From NCBI RefSeq assembly GCF_000485595.1, contig NW_014577497.1, forward strand, positions 68,239 to 103,149: DNA of 34,911 nucleotides, in the 5' to 3' direction. Position numbers and translations under genes: made by a program. The notes under the pieces were generated by a model, which was not told the origin of the DNA, did not search any database, and worked only from the letters and a program-made list of their open reading frames with translations. Position 1 is the stretch's first letter; every line of letters begins with the position of its first letter. This document shows positions 28,401 to 32,621 of this stretch, piece after piece. This DNA is from Priapulus caudatus. Lineage: Eukaryota > Priapulida > Priapulimorpha > Priapulimorphida > Priapulidae.

Positions 28401-30101
28401 ACCCATATACACGTGAACGCGCACACACAAACGCACGCATGCATGCACGTAAACATGCACACAGACACACACACAGACACGCACGCACGCACGCACACAC
28501 GCACGCACGCACGCACACACACAGCTGTTAACGTTTGTCAGCCTCTACCACCAAGCCGTTTTCATATTAGATTCTAAATGAGAGCCGTTATGGGTACGAC
28601 AGGAAACCTGTGCTTCTCTTTCCTGCAGCAGCTCCGGAAGTTGAACGGTATTGTAAAGAACATTGCAATAATGGTAACTAGCTGCTTATAGTAGATCACC
28701 CATGCAGGTAAATGTTCAACTTACAGTATAAATAGCAAATAGTATAAACTTGATAGGCATTTTGTGAGTAAATTAAATCTACATAGGGATAAACGATCTT
28801 CAATTCCCTGGCTATATTGCTACGCTTGTGTGAAAATATATTTTGAATAAAAGTTCTAATAATTTACTGCTACACCCATATATATGTATATATCACGTTT
28901 TGTTACACTGCTTTAAGCAAACATACATGTGCCTTTTCTCTGGATCTATTTGATTTGAAATAAAGATTAACTTCTGATAATAGCATATCAATCCTTATAC
29001 TAACCTGTGTGATTTGGTTGCTACAAACAAAATATTGTACACACCACCATAAATACGCACCACTCAGCTTACAAATATGTACCAATATTCTTGTGAGATG
29101 CTACTGTTTTATAAGTCTTAAAATTAGTTAGTATGGTAATATCATAATTAATGTGGATCCAATAACCAACCAAACCAGCCTTGTTAACAAATTTTCATGA
29201 GATTCAGTCATAATTAGAATTTCATACAATAATTATTGGGGTTCCACCTATACTCTTTGTAGAACCTCAAGATCAAGGGAATAATGGATTTGGTTTGGGA
29301 GTCTAAATTTAAATCGAAACTTGAGTTTAAGGCCCTATAAGTATAACCAAGGCTTAATGTTATATTAATCATTACCTGGCAAGAATGGTATCATGCGGTC
29401 ACAAGGATTCTGAGCACCACCTTCCTCTGAGAACTGATCCAACAAGGAACACTGAAAAAATATATACATTTATGAATACATGAAAAAATTTAGAACTTAT
29501 ATGAATGCATATAATTAGTGACTATACAAAACTACAACCAATTATTCTCCTACATGTCTAACTGCTATTAAAATACCAGTGAGACAGGTTTGTAAGGTTC
29601 CATAAATTTTCCTATTTTTCTGACCCTCATATCTCGTTACTACCTTATATAATAGGATAACCACATTTTCTGCACTACACCTCCTTTAATTGTAAGTCTA
29701 ACTTGCTGTATAAATTATGTCTGATAATATTAACAACAAATAATGTCAACCAAACAATTGTAAATATATAAGCATCAATATTGAATTTCAAACACAACTA
29801 GGCTGGTGTAGACCGAATGAGAGAGTATTAGCTTGATAGGCTAACCTATCAAAATAGTTGTCTCATATTGACTGACATCATGCAGAAATATCTAATACAG
29901 ATTCCTTTATCACAGTGCAGCTTTAAAATATCTTTCCCACAACAGAATTTATTGAGCGGTGTTTCGGTTAAAAACATGAATAATTACTTAGTATTAATAT
30001 TTAATAATACAATACAATACCTGTAGATCAAAAAACTGGCTGTAGCGCCGATAAATAACATTGACAGTTCCATCAGACCAAGTAATGTGAATAACATAAA
30101 C
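8034..30101 (-). CDS. SH3PXD2: Tks4/Tks5-type PX and SH3 adaptor (5' partial)
   Basis: Tks adaptors are Src substrates that bind phosphoinositides through PX and organise actin, proteases and NADPH oxidase at podosomes and invadopodia. Twelve exons join in perfect phase on the minus strand: 30101-30021, 29451-29376, 18398-18322, 17755-17661, 17320-17172, 17017-16910, 15923-15803, 14492-14355, 13524-13259, 11642-11464, 11130-11017 and 10661-8034. They give 1343 residues plus stop. Order: PX (about 1-105), SH3-1 (about 130-185), SH3-2 (about 197-252), a Ser/Arg-rich linker, SH3-3 (about 442-498), and an 850-residue proline-rich tail with Tyr motifs, three [10 protein letters not shown]-like repeats and poly-Q. 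Vertebrate Tks5 has five SH3 domains and Tks4 four; here no fourth or C-terminal SH3 is seen. The N-terminal exon before [12 protein letters not shown] was not found. p47phox was considered, but the multi-SH3 layout and long tail favour Tks. Confidence 0.92.
8545..8580 (-). repeat. CAG/CTG trinucleotide repeat encoding poly-Gln
   Basis: Mostly CAG with two CAA interruptions on the gene strand. Encodes 12 Gln in the Tks tail between PQPR and RGGS. Confidence 0.9.
9691..9780 (-). repeat. 30-bp coding minisatellite, 3 units
   Basis: Three nearly identical 30-bp units starting at 9691, 9721 and 9751. They encode a repeated SPSPARKQ(EH) motif in the Tks tail: Ser-Pro kinase-site-like and basic. 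Confidence 0.95.
10662..11016 (-). other. Intron with (AT)n tract near the 3' splice site
   Basis: The intron splits SH3-3. A TA/AT microsatellite covers about 10725-10776, only 60-115 nt upstream (gene strand) of the terminal acceptor, close to where a branch point is expected. Otherwise featureless. Confidence 0.8.
11017..11130 (-). CDS. SH3PXD2: Tks exon: first part of SH3-3
   Basis: 38 codons, phase 0 at both ends. Acceptor TTGTAG, donor GTGAGT. Encodes [20 protein letters not shown] and [18 protein letters not shown]: the RT loop of an SH3 domain preceded by a Pro-rich patch. Confidence 0.93.
11131..11463 (-). other. AT-rich intron
   Basis: Contains a short TATATA run near 11351-11363 and nothing else recognisable. 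Confidence 0.75.
11464..11642 (-). CDS. SH3PXD2: Tks exon: Ser-rich linker
   Basis: 179 bp, enters in phase 1 and leaves in phase 0. Acceptor CACACAG, donor GTGCGC. Encodes a Ser/Thr/Gly-rich stretch ([32 protein letters not shown]) ending [11 protein letters not shown]. No folded domain is expected. Confidence 0.85.
12304..12817. mobile_element. PIF/Harbinger-like MITE with TAA target duplication
   Basis: Terminal inverted repeats read AGCCTGGCGCACATTGCCG on the left. On the right is the complement AGCCCGGCGCACATTGCCG, continuing into AACATTTT. The element spans 12307-12814 (508 bp) and is flanked by TAA at 12304-12306 and 12815-12817; 3-bp TWA duplications are typical of PIF/Harbinger. GCCGAACATT-type and AACAAATGTTT motifs recur inside in both orientations, and an approximately 100-bp segment is duplicated within its left half. 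Non-autonomous; no transposase. Confidence 0.75.
13018..13200. repeat. GGACTC hexamer array with higher-order structure
   Basis: Runs of the 6-bp unit separated by GGGTGGTGTGGACTC-like spacers give a second-order repeat. It lies in a Tks intron, about 60 bp from the end of the exon at 13259. Its long open frames (Asp-Ser, Leu-Gly, Arg-Thr) arise because the unit length is a multiple of 3. Confidence 0.93.
13259..13524 (-). CDS. SH3PXD2: Tks exon: basic Ser/Arg linker
   Basis: 266 bp, enters in phase 2 and leaves in phase 1. Acceptor CCACTCAG, donor GTATGG. Encodes [36 protein letters not shown], then an Ala/Ser stretch ending LLERQQL. RRSS and RSRS-type sites could be phosphorylated. Alternative frames here are open only because of high GC. 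Confidence 0.85.
13525..14354 (-). other. Intron with one MITE
   Basis: The right end carries the element 14088-14320, leaving only about 34 bp between that MITE and the exon at 14355. The rest is unremarkable. Confidence 0.75.
14085..14323. mobile_element. PIF/Harbinger-like MITE with TTA target duplication
   Basis: Terminal repeats AGCTGGGTTTACACT and AGTGTAAACCCAGCT bound a 233-bp element (14088-14320). It is flanked by TTA at 14085-14087 and 14321-14323. The interior is rich in GTTGGC, CCAATT and CCAACT pieces in both orientations. No ORF of its own. Confidence 0.8.
14355..14492 (-). CDS. SH3PXD2: Tks exon: end of SH3-2
   Basis: 138 bp, enters in phase 2 and leaves in phase 2. Acceptor GTGGCAG, donor GTGCGT. 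Completes SH3-2 with [16 protein letters not shown] and continues [24 protein letters not shown]3 domains usually have Trp before the APxxY motif (as in EGWAPSTY of SH3-3); here it is Val. The last bases of its 3' splice region have been amplified upstream as a 64-bp minisatellite. Confidence 0.92.
14537..14760. repeat. 224-bp dispersed repeat, copy 1
   Basis: Starts GTGAACGTTCAATGCCTGTC and ends near TATAAATAGGGC. A second copy is at 18462-18690 with about 85-90% similarity by eye. It lies between the real exon flank and the 64-bp array derived from that flank, so it probably inserted into the array. Class unknown; it could be a solo LTR or a MITE. Confidence 0.75.
14761..15315. repeat. 64-bp minisatellite derived from a Tks splice acceptor
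   Basis: The TATCATTGTACCTGCCACGC motif recurs at 14801, 14865, 14929, 14993, 15057, 15121, 15185 and 15249. The period is exactly 64 bp, followed by a shortened final copy at 15309 and a partial unit at 14761-14800. About 53 bp of the unit match 14483-14536, the junction of the Tks exon start and its upstream intron. Confidence 0.95.
15316..15400. repeat. Small foldback element, family shared with 7191-7283
   Basis: Arms read AATACCATGAGGGGTGAATA on the left and TATTCACCCCTGATACCA on the right, with TGACAATTTGTCA repeats in the centre. It abuts the minisatellite directly. Confidence 0.65.
15401..15802 (-). other. Intron remainder
   Basis: AT-rich, with no gene-like frame and no further repeat recognised. 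Confidence 0.7.
15803..15923 (-). CDS. SH3PXD2: Tks exon: first part of SH3-2
   Basis: 121 bp, enters in phase 1 and leaves in phase 2. Acceptor CTTGCAG, donor GTAGGA. Encodes [40 protein letters not shown]. The TTQPYTAQ start closely matches the second SH3 of vertebrate Tks proteins. Confidence 0.95.
15924..16909 (-). other. Intron containing an hAT-like MITE
   Basis: Holds the element 16302-16651 and otherwise AT-rich sequence. No coding signal. Confidence 0.75.
16294..16659. mobile_element. hAT-like MITE with 8-bp target duplication
   Basis: The 350-bp element (16302-16651) begins TAGTGATGTCACGATC; its far end, complemented, reads TAGTGTTGTCAATCGG. Subterminal CGATCATCGGTT motifs appear in both orientations. 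GTGTAGAT occurs at 16294-16301 and again at 16652-16659, an exact 8-bp duplication as hAT elements make. The interior has a CATGCACACA-type simple repeat and no transposase. Confidence 0.85.
16910..17017 (-). CDS. SH3PXD2: Tks exon: end of SH3-1
   Basis: 108 bp, enters in phase 1 and leaves in phase 1. Acceptor GCTGCAG, donor GTACGC. Encodes [19 protein letters not shown] followed by [17 protein letters not shown]: a canonical SH3 WW pair, PxxY and C-terminal strand. Confidence 0.96.
17172..17320 (-). CDS. SH3PXD2: Tks exon: first part of SH3-1
   Basis: 149 bp, enters in phase 2 and leaves in phase 1. Acceptor TATGAAG (weak polypyrimidine tract), donor GTACGT. Encodes [18 protein letters not shown], then [20 protein letters not shown] and [12 protein letters not shown]. 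Matches the first SH3 of Tks4/5. Confidence 0.96.
17321..17660 (-). other. Intron between PX end and SH3-1 exons
   Basis: A 340-bp AT-rich intron with nothing further recognised. Confidence 0.8.
17661..17755 (-). CDS. SH3PXD2: Tks exon: C-terminal part of PX
   Basis: 95 bp, enters in phase 0 and leaves in phase 2. Acceptor TTGGCAG, donor GTATGT. Encodes [18 protein letters not shown] and [14 protein letters not shown]. The FFEPxxEDxNPP motif is a PX-to-linker signature of Tks proteins. Confidence 0.96.
17756..18321 (-). other. Intron with simple ATTATA-type repeats
   Basis: Dense TACTATTATA and TATTGTAACAA simple repeats around 17850-18040. Nothing coding. Confidence 0.75.
18322..18398 (-). 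CDS. SH3PXD2: Tks exon: central PX
   Basis: 77 bp, enters in phase 1 and leaves in phase 0. Acceptor TTTTTTAG, donor GTATGT. Encodes [19 protein letters not shown] then PLADYCR. The Lys and the FRRS basic pair belong to the PX lipid-binding region. Confidence 0.95.
18462..18690. repeat. 224-bp dispersed repeat, copy 2
   Basis: Same start (GTGAACGTTCAATGCCTGTC) and same end (GTATAAATAGGGC) as 14537-14760, with small indels and substitutions between. It lies about 65 bp upstream, on the gene strand, of the PX exon at 18398. Confidence 0.75.
18691..19122. other. Intron sequence before the rhodanese array
   Basis: No gene, repeat or promoter recognised here. Confidence 0.5.
19226..19232 (+). 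promoter_or_regulatory. TATA box of rhodanese copy 1
   Basis: TATAAAA preceded by GACGC and followed by CGGGTTGCC. The same motif and flank occur before copy 2 at 24515-24522. The expected start of transcription is about 30 bp downstream, near 19256. Confidence 0.6.
19320..19593 (+). promoter_or_regulatory. Polypyrimidine tract before rhodanese copy 1
   Basis: About 270 bp built from ACATCTTCCCC-like pieces, almost purely C and T with scattered A. It ends in CTCTCGCAG and CACAGCAG just before the ATG at 19602. It resembles a long 3' splice site of a 5' UTR intron, or a low-complexity 5' UTR. The same tract precedes copy 2, slightly shorter. Confidence 0.5.
19602..20521 (+). pseudogene. Scrambled copy of the two-domain rhodanese gene
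   Basis: The first 93 codons match the intact gene at 24887: signal peptide [20 protein letters not shown], then [20 protein letters not shown] and [11 protein letters not shown]-type sequence. From 19880 the match changes strand. The next six blocks (19880-20053, 20055-20108, 20110-20309, 20311-20371, 20372-20424, 20425-20462) are each the reverse complement of the corresponding block of copy 2, but in the original order. The forward match resumes at about 20464 and reaches the tail. The frame stops after 111 codons (19602-19937), before the catalytic cysteine, so no active enzyme is made. Point differences from copy 2 (for example HN versus HY) show it is not a simple duplicate read set. 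Artefact or real rearrangement: see the finding. Confidence 0.85.
20755..20760 (+). terminator. Candidate poly(A) signal after rhodanese copy 1
   Basis: AATAAA about 235 bp past the tail of the gene, in the block shared by all three array units (also at 22258-22263 and 26040-26045). Confidence 0.45.
20928..20955. repeat. GTGC microsatellite in array unit 1
   Basis: Short (GTGC)n run. Longer at the homologous 22429-22468 in unit 2 and noisy at 26216-26250 in unit 3. Confidence 0.85.
21748..21863. other. Junction sequence before the assembly gap
   Basis: Contains a repeated GGAACGTACCC motif and GGGTCTATGTCCCCC, whose reverse complement occurs at 26543-26557. No gene. Confidence 0.5.
21864..21873. 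other. Assembly gap (10 N)
   Basis: Ten N bases inside the duplicated array. The true length is unknown. The sequence after the gap resumes in the middle of the block corresponding to 20682-20720, so a gene copy could be missing here. Confidence 0.98.
21874..24386 (+). repeat. Segmental duplication, unit 2 (no rhodanese gene)
   Basis: Begins with a fragment of the gene's 3' flank, then about 300 bp of sequence not seen in the other units. The shared block follows at 22223-22690, then the transposon-like insertion 22695-23796, then the shared block 23811-24386. The gene block is absent or lost in the gap. Confidence 0.75.
22689..23802. mobile_element. 1.1-kb non-autonomous DNA transposon with 13-bp TIRs
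   Basis: The element spans 22695-23796 with perfect ends CAGGCTTTCCAGC and GCTGGAAAGCCTG. It is bounded by GCTATA at 22689-22694 and 23797-23802, a 6-bp duplication. Beside both ends are runs of the TTTTAGGG type, again as inverted repeats. Unit 1 lacks the insertion at the homologous point near 21168. Unit 3 has only the left 70 bp (26470-26540) after the same GCTATA. No transposase frame is seen. The superfamily is uncertain: the CAG terminus recalls hAT, but hAT makes 8-bp duplications. Confidence 0.8.
24387..24416. repeat. Spacer repeated at 26573
   Basis: The run TAACAAGTCTATAATGCAAA through CATGAGTAATA recurs at about 26573-26608, each time after GTTAGTTAA. It marks the boundary between array units. 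Confidence 0.7.
24515..24522 (+). promoter_or_regulatory. TATA box of the intact rhodanese gene
   Basis: TATAAAAA in the context CAACGC...CGGGTTGCC, conserved with copy 1. The expected transcription start is near 24545, about 340 bp before the ATG. Confidence 0.6.
24610..24878 (+). promoter_or_regulatory. Polypyrimidine tract before the intact rhodanese gene
   Basis: C/T-rich CTTCCCCACAT-type repeats end in CTCTCGCAG, 9 bp before CAGGTAGACATG. The minus strand is open through this tract (Gly/Glu/Lys/Trp-rich frames), which is a composition effect. Confidence 0.5.
24887..25807 (+). CDS. Secreted two-domain rhodanese (sulfurtransferase-like)
   Basis: 306 residues, no intron. Rhodanese domains transfer sulfane sulfur through a cysteine persulfide. 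Residues 1-24 form a signal peptide ([20 protein letters not shown]). Domain 1 (about 28-137) has [34 protein letters not shown] and the active loop SCRTGRRSL, fitting C-x-x-G-x-R. Domain 2 (about 151-262) repeats the fold ([24 protein letters not shown]), but its loop reads YSRHEEVS, with no cysteine and a changed loop. The tail (about 263-306) is NGT/NAAN-rich, encoded by an 18-bp repeat, with three N-G-T sequons. The single domains resemble TSTD1-type thiosulfate sulfurtransferases. The start was chosen for the signal peptide and for conservation with copy 1. GC-rich like the Tks exons, so no sign of transfer. It has its own TATA box and AATAAA and lies opposite the Tks intron. Confidence 0.9.
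   Translation: MRLRCYVAVLLATLALNALSARGQRDIEIDYEELVSRLLADDLILIDVREPFELPRDGAIEGATNIPMGELVAAFSLPPADFRLRYGIAKPDNVTHNLVLSCRTGRRSLIAVGWLQELGFTNVRHYVGGIRGYRQRQEATPAQLREMLLAGAEEPLVIDARPASERCHRGYVVGSVSIPRHRVATAFALPAADFRKRYGVAKPDPSAENVVVYSRHEEVSTMAQRTLHRLGHLNVRRLVGGFSKWKVQEPELTVNARDAKKKTNRASGTNAANGMSGTNAVNGTSRTHAANGTMVANGINGTNAAN
25683..25807 (+). repeat. 18-bp coding repeat (Asn/Gly/Thr tail)
   Basis: Imperfect GGAACAAATGCAGCGAAT units encode the GTNAANG-type tail of the rhodanese. The related word GGTGAATGGAAC occurs in the non-coding flank at 25990 and 21899, so the tail may have grown from flanking repeats. Confidence 0.8.
25808..26464 (+). repeat. Segmental duplication, unit 3, 3' flank
   Basis: Matches 20522-21167. 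The last 280 bp carry many small indels relative to the other two copies (for example in the GTGC tract near 26216), suggesting either decay or poor base calling. Confidence 0.75.
26040..26045 (+). terminator. Candidate poly(A) signal of the intact rhodanese gene
   Basis: AATAAA 233 bp after the stop codon, conserved in the array. Confidence 0.5.
26464..26540. mobile_element. Truncated 5' end of the CAGGCTTTCCAGC transposon
   Basis: GCTATA followed by CAGGCTTTCAGCAG and about 70 bp matching 22695-22765, then a break. Same insertion point as in unit 2, so the insertion predates the duplication of these two units. Confidence 0.75.
26603..26684. repeat. 82-bp perfect palindrome
   Basis: Two 41-bp arms meet in a TATATATATATATA centre. 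The left arm reads AGTAATAGCTTGTAATTCC onward to GCTAAACC, and the right arm is its exact complement. It starts at the end of the array boundary sequence. The transcript would form a long hairpin on either strand. Confidence 0.93.
26685..27183. other. Region upstream of the single-domain rhodanese
   Basis: Includes a run of about 18 G near 26789-26806 and otherwise no recognised element. Promoter and 5' UTR of the gene at 27184 should lie here. A longer frame begins at 27043, but its extra 47 residues are Ser/Arg/His-rich and unlike the family. Confidence 0.5.
27184..27726 (+). CDS. Secreted single-domain rhodanese, TSTD1-like
   Basis: 180 residues, no intron. Signal peptide [19 protein letters not shown], then an acidic linker with three Cys (about residues 37-62), then one rhodanese domain (about 65-175). 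The domain has [33 protein letters not shown], the active loop [10 protein letters not shown] (C-x-x-G-x-R) and [11 protein letters not shown]. The domain layout and the PAEFAARYG motif fit the TSTD1 thiosulfate:glutathione sulfurtransferase family; the secretion signal is unusual for it. The ATG at 27184 (context AAGATGG) was chosen because it gives a clean signal peptide. Clearly paralogous to domain 1 of the gene at 24887, with the same strand and intron location. Substrate and partner unknown. Confidence 0.9.
   Translation: MAARHVLYIAVLCLAHVSADVRTDNNDDAEIPDSCAARGATSCGADATDDLSDLVVPTRECRDDEVTHGDLRRLLADDAILLVDVRERDEFAEDGRIEGAVNVPLDDVAAAFALPPAEFAARYGTDKMADAAPIVVHCRTGVRSLCALTTLREMGYATARHYPGGIVEWLQMESAHAAGA
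27908..27955. repeat. Short tandem AGGTGGCCGTTCTATAG-type repeat
   Basis: Three imperfect 17-18 bp units (GGTGGCCGTT, GGTGGTCGTT, GGTGGCCATT with TATAGA or TCACAGA spacers). The words recall a dispersed repeat seen in several invertebrates, from memory only. Confidence 0.5.
27984..28243. mobile_element. hAT-like MITE with 8-bp target duplication
   Basis: The 244-bp element (27992-28235) has terminal repeats CAGAAGTAGATAATAGGGA and TCCCTATTATCTACTTCTG, extending imperfectly into AGTGTG/CACACT. It is flanked on both sides by ATGAACGT (27984-27991 and 28236-28243). CAG termini and an 8-bp duplication are hAT hallmarks. It holds an AATAAA at 28025-28030 in the sense of the neighbouring rhodanese gene. 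Confidence 0.92.
28415..28522. repeat. CACG/CACA microsatellite
   Basis: Alternating ACGC, ACAC and CATG tetranucleotides. The reading frames across it are artefacts. Confidence 0.9.
29376..29451 (-). CDS. SH3PXD2: Tks exon: PX domain, loop segment
   Basis: 76 bp, enters in phase 0 and leaves in phase 1. Acceptor TTTTTCAG, donor GTAATG. Encodes [16 protein letters not shown] and CDRMIPFLP. The IPFLPG motif is the proline-rich loop of the PX fold. The exon downstream on the gene strand is 11 kb away. Confidence 0.95.
29452..30020 (-). other. AT-rich intron within PX
   Basis: No repeat or gene-like frame recognised. Confidence 0.7.
30021..30101 (-). CDS. SH3PXD2: Tks exon: N-terminal part of PX
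   Basis: 81 bp, phase 0 at both ends. Acceptor TTTTCAG, donor GTATTG. Encodes [20 protein letters not shown] then SQFFDLQ. RRYSQF is the PX phosphoinositide-binding signature, matching the Tks RRYSKF. The preceding exon, with the initiator Met, was not found up to 34911. Confidence 0.96.
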
Positions 30102-30215
30102 CTGAAAAATAAATAAAACCTAATAAGCACTTACTAACTTGATACAAAATATCAAATCAAGAATCCAAAAGCATCACATCATATATTGATACACTGACAC
30201 AGATCGTAGATTACT

Positions 30216-30561
30216 ATAGCTGCGTTCACACGTATACACGGCTTAGCTGGTACCGTACTTAGTTGGTGCTAAGTCCGGTTAAAATGCGTTCACACGAGAT
30301 ACACGAGATTCGAGGCTTAGCTAGCGCGGTATAATATAGACTGGTACCCGGTCGACCGTTCCACACGCTACCCTAACATCGTGCAGCGAACGGGTAGCAG
30401 TCTAGGTTCACACGACAATCAATACGCGGCCAGCGTGGTGCTGAATATACGCGGCTTAGTTGGCGCGGAATATGATTCCGCGCTAAGCAAGCCGTGGCTA
30501 AGCAAGCCGCGTATATTTTAGCGTGTGAACGCAACTAAACTCCTCGTGTGAACGCAGCATA
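30216..30561. mobile_element. MITE with GCTGCGTTCACACG ends
   Basis: The 340-bp element (30219-30558) has 14-bp perfect terminal repeats GCTGCGTTCACACG and CGTGTGAACGCAGC. ATA flanks both sides (30216-30218 and 30559-30561). GTTCACACGA, GCTTAGCTGG and CGCGGCTTAG motifs recur inside in both orientations. Similar in design to the elements at 12307 and 14088. Target duplication of 2 or 3 bp; superfamily uncertain. Confidence 0.75.
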
Positions 30562-32060
30562 TAGTACCAGGAACGACACTAGATACCATGTAAGATACTG
30601 TCAATATCTTGCTTAGACAATATAAGAACCAAGTTTCTTATTATGTTATTTACAGTAACCATCACAATAACGATTTTAACCAGAATACGAGGACTATTAT
30701 TGTACTGACTTCATCATTAGATAAATGATGATACGTATTTGGGACTATACATATGTGTGTCAACATTAATCATTATCACAAGCATAAAAAATTAGGTTCT
30801 GTGGCCATTGTACACTTTTAGAAACAGAAATATTGTTGATTTATATGTTCTCATCAAATCTGAAAAGTCAAGTTTATTTTTTGAATAAATGAGTGAGAAA
30901 GTTGACGTATGGTACACGCTTGTGATAATGACGATAATTGTGGACACTCTTTCTCAAGTTCAACTCACATAGTGTTTGTGTGGATAGCGCCTTTTTTGTA
31001 CATCCGATATTATAGCTTCTAGTATAGTCCGCTTCATTGTGAAATTTTGACGTTGGCATGGTTGTTTATCACCGAGTTATAATACATATCAGTGAGTTTA
31101 TATCTTAGTTGCATAACTGTCAACCGAGTTGCCTCGGACAATAGCACAGAGTACAGTACCTACTCATTTACAGTACTCATTTATTAATCGTACTGGTAGG
31201 CACACCAGTAAAATTGTAATGCAAGTGTAGCATACCGGTACACTTACTACTATACTAGTGTAACACTGGAAGCCTTGAATTGGGTGCACTGTAACTGTAT
31301 ATAGTATGACTGTACAGGTACTGTGACTGTGGATAGACTCCTGTATGATAGACTCCTGTGTATTGATAGACTCCTGACAGTGACTGTACTGTAGTGTAGA
31401 CTGACTAGGTGTGACTCACTGACTATGATTTCTACTCAATCTTTGTATTACTACAGTACAAGCTACATCTTTACAACGGTGCAGTGATAGTCAGTCCAAA
31501 TCAAGAAGTGGACCGACAAGTTGCGGGAAGGCACCAAGATTTAACTTTAAAAACCGCAAACTGTCGAAAAGTACTGAAAACACTCAAAATAGAAGTCAAT
31601 CACAGATAGCTAACGACTTCAACTTCCAAGCAAATGCTGTTTACGCATAACAGCGCCATCTCTTGGTATCTTTATGAGTCTATACTGTAATGGTAGGAGA
31701 GTGTAGAACTCCGCCCAACTTCTAAACCGCTGCCGCTGCTGCTGGATAAACCGTACCGGATAATTGTCAAAATCTCTCACATTTAATATTACAAGAAGCT
31801 CATGCAGGATACATGCAACAGATTCATGTTGAGCTTTGCTTTACATTGTCTCTCGTCGGTATAAATGCAAATATTCGGCTGTATACAATCTTTTTAATAG
31901 ATATATAGGCTACGCGACGTATGCGACGCTGGATGTTTTTCACAGTTCATATTACCAATTAAGAGCGTGCATTAAGCATACTCAATACGCTCTTTATATT
32001 ACTCTCGGGTATCCGCTGCCAGCTATAAACTTTCTGTATACGTATATGTTCGTAAAACTT
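30562..32060. other. AT-rich region without recognised genes
   Basis: Should contain intron of the Tks gene. A patch at 31290-31430 is rich in TAGACTCCTG and ACTGT repeats. No coding frame with protein-family similarity, and no candidate first Tks exon was recognised. Confidence 0.5.
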
Positions 32061-32077
32061 CAACGAGATAACAGGAG

Positions 32078-32210
32078 GGGAAGGAGGAGGAGGAGGAGGA
32101 GGAGGAGGAGGAGAAGAAGGGGGAGAAAGAGGAGGAGGAGGAGAAGGAGGAGGAGCAGGAAGGGGAGAAGGAAGAGAAAAGAAGAATATGAAGAAGAAAA
32201 GAAGAAGAAA
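32078..32210. repeat. Purine-rich AGG/AAG tract
   Basis: Over 130 bp almost purely A and G, with AGG triplets then AAG-rich. Mirror-type tracts like this can form triplex DNA. The Arg/Lys-rich and Ser/Pro-rich frames across it are low-complexity artefacts. Confidence 0.93.
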
Positions 32211-32621
32211 TAACGTTCTTTGAAGATATACTTGATAAACGCGAACGCACATCTGACTGTCTGCTAGACATATCTAATTTCGTCACGTTTGCAGACAGAG
32301 GTCTCGAGCAGTTCGTGCATGCCCATGCAGTATCTGTTAAAACGATTAATATGATTTATTGAAAGTACACAACTATAAGGTAGAGAGTTGATACCCGAGA
32401 GTAGGCCTAGTAACACCTAGTTTGACGGAATAAAAAATTAAAAATTACACGAATTGCAAGGTACGCACAACAGATTCGTGCTGAACATAATATATAGTCT
32501 CTTGTTGATGTATGCCTAATACTAATATTATGAAATATAATAAAATATATATAATTGTAATAATATAATAAAATGGCTGCTATAGGATGGACATCTCAGA
32601 TGTCCACAGTCTACGTTAAAC

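Larger units (their letters stand above)
18399..29375 (-). other. 11-kb Tks intron hosting opposite-strand rhodanese genes
   Basis: The exons on either side join in phase 1 inside the PX domain (IPFLP-G-KILFRR). The intron holds three rhodanese loci on the plus strand, an imperfect segmental array (19123-26540), a 10-N gap and several MITE-like elements. It is by far the largest intron in the window. Confidence 0.85.
27727..29375. other. Region between rhodanese 3 and Tks PX exon 2
   Basis: Contains a short GGTGGCCGTT-type repeat (27908-27955), the hAT-like MITE 27992-28235 and a CACG/CACA microsatellite (28415-28522). 28530-29375 is AT-rich and featureless. Confidence 0.65.

Noticed and set aside
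30874-31059. Candidate first Tks exon
   Set aside because: The frame has no Tks N-terminal motif and no donor in the right phase. The true first exon was not found.
31836-32286. Arg-rich and Pro/Ser-rich frames
   Set aside because: Products of the AGG/AAG tract.
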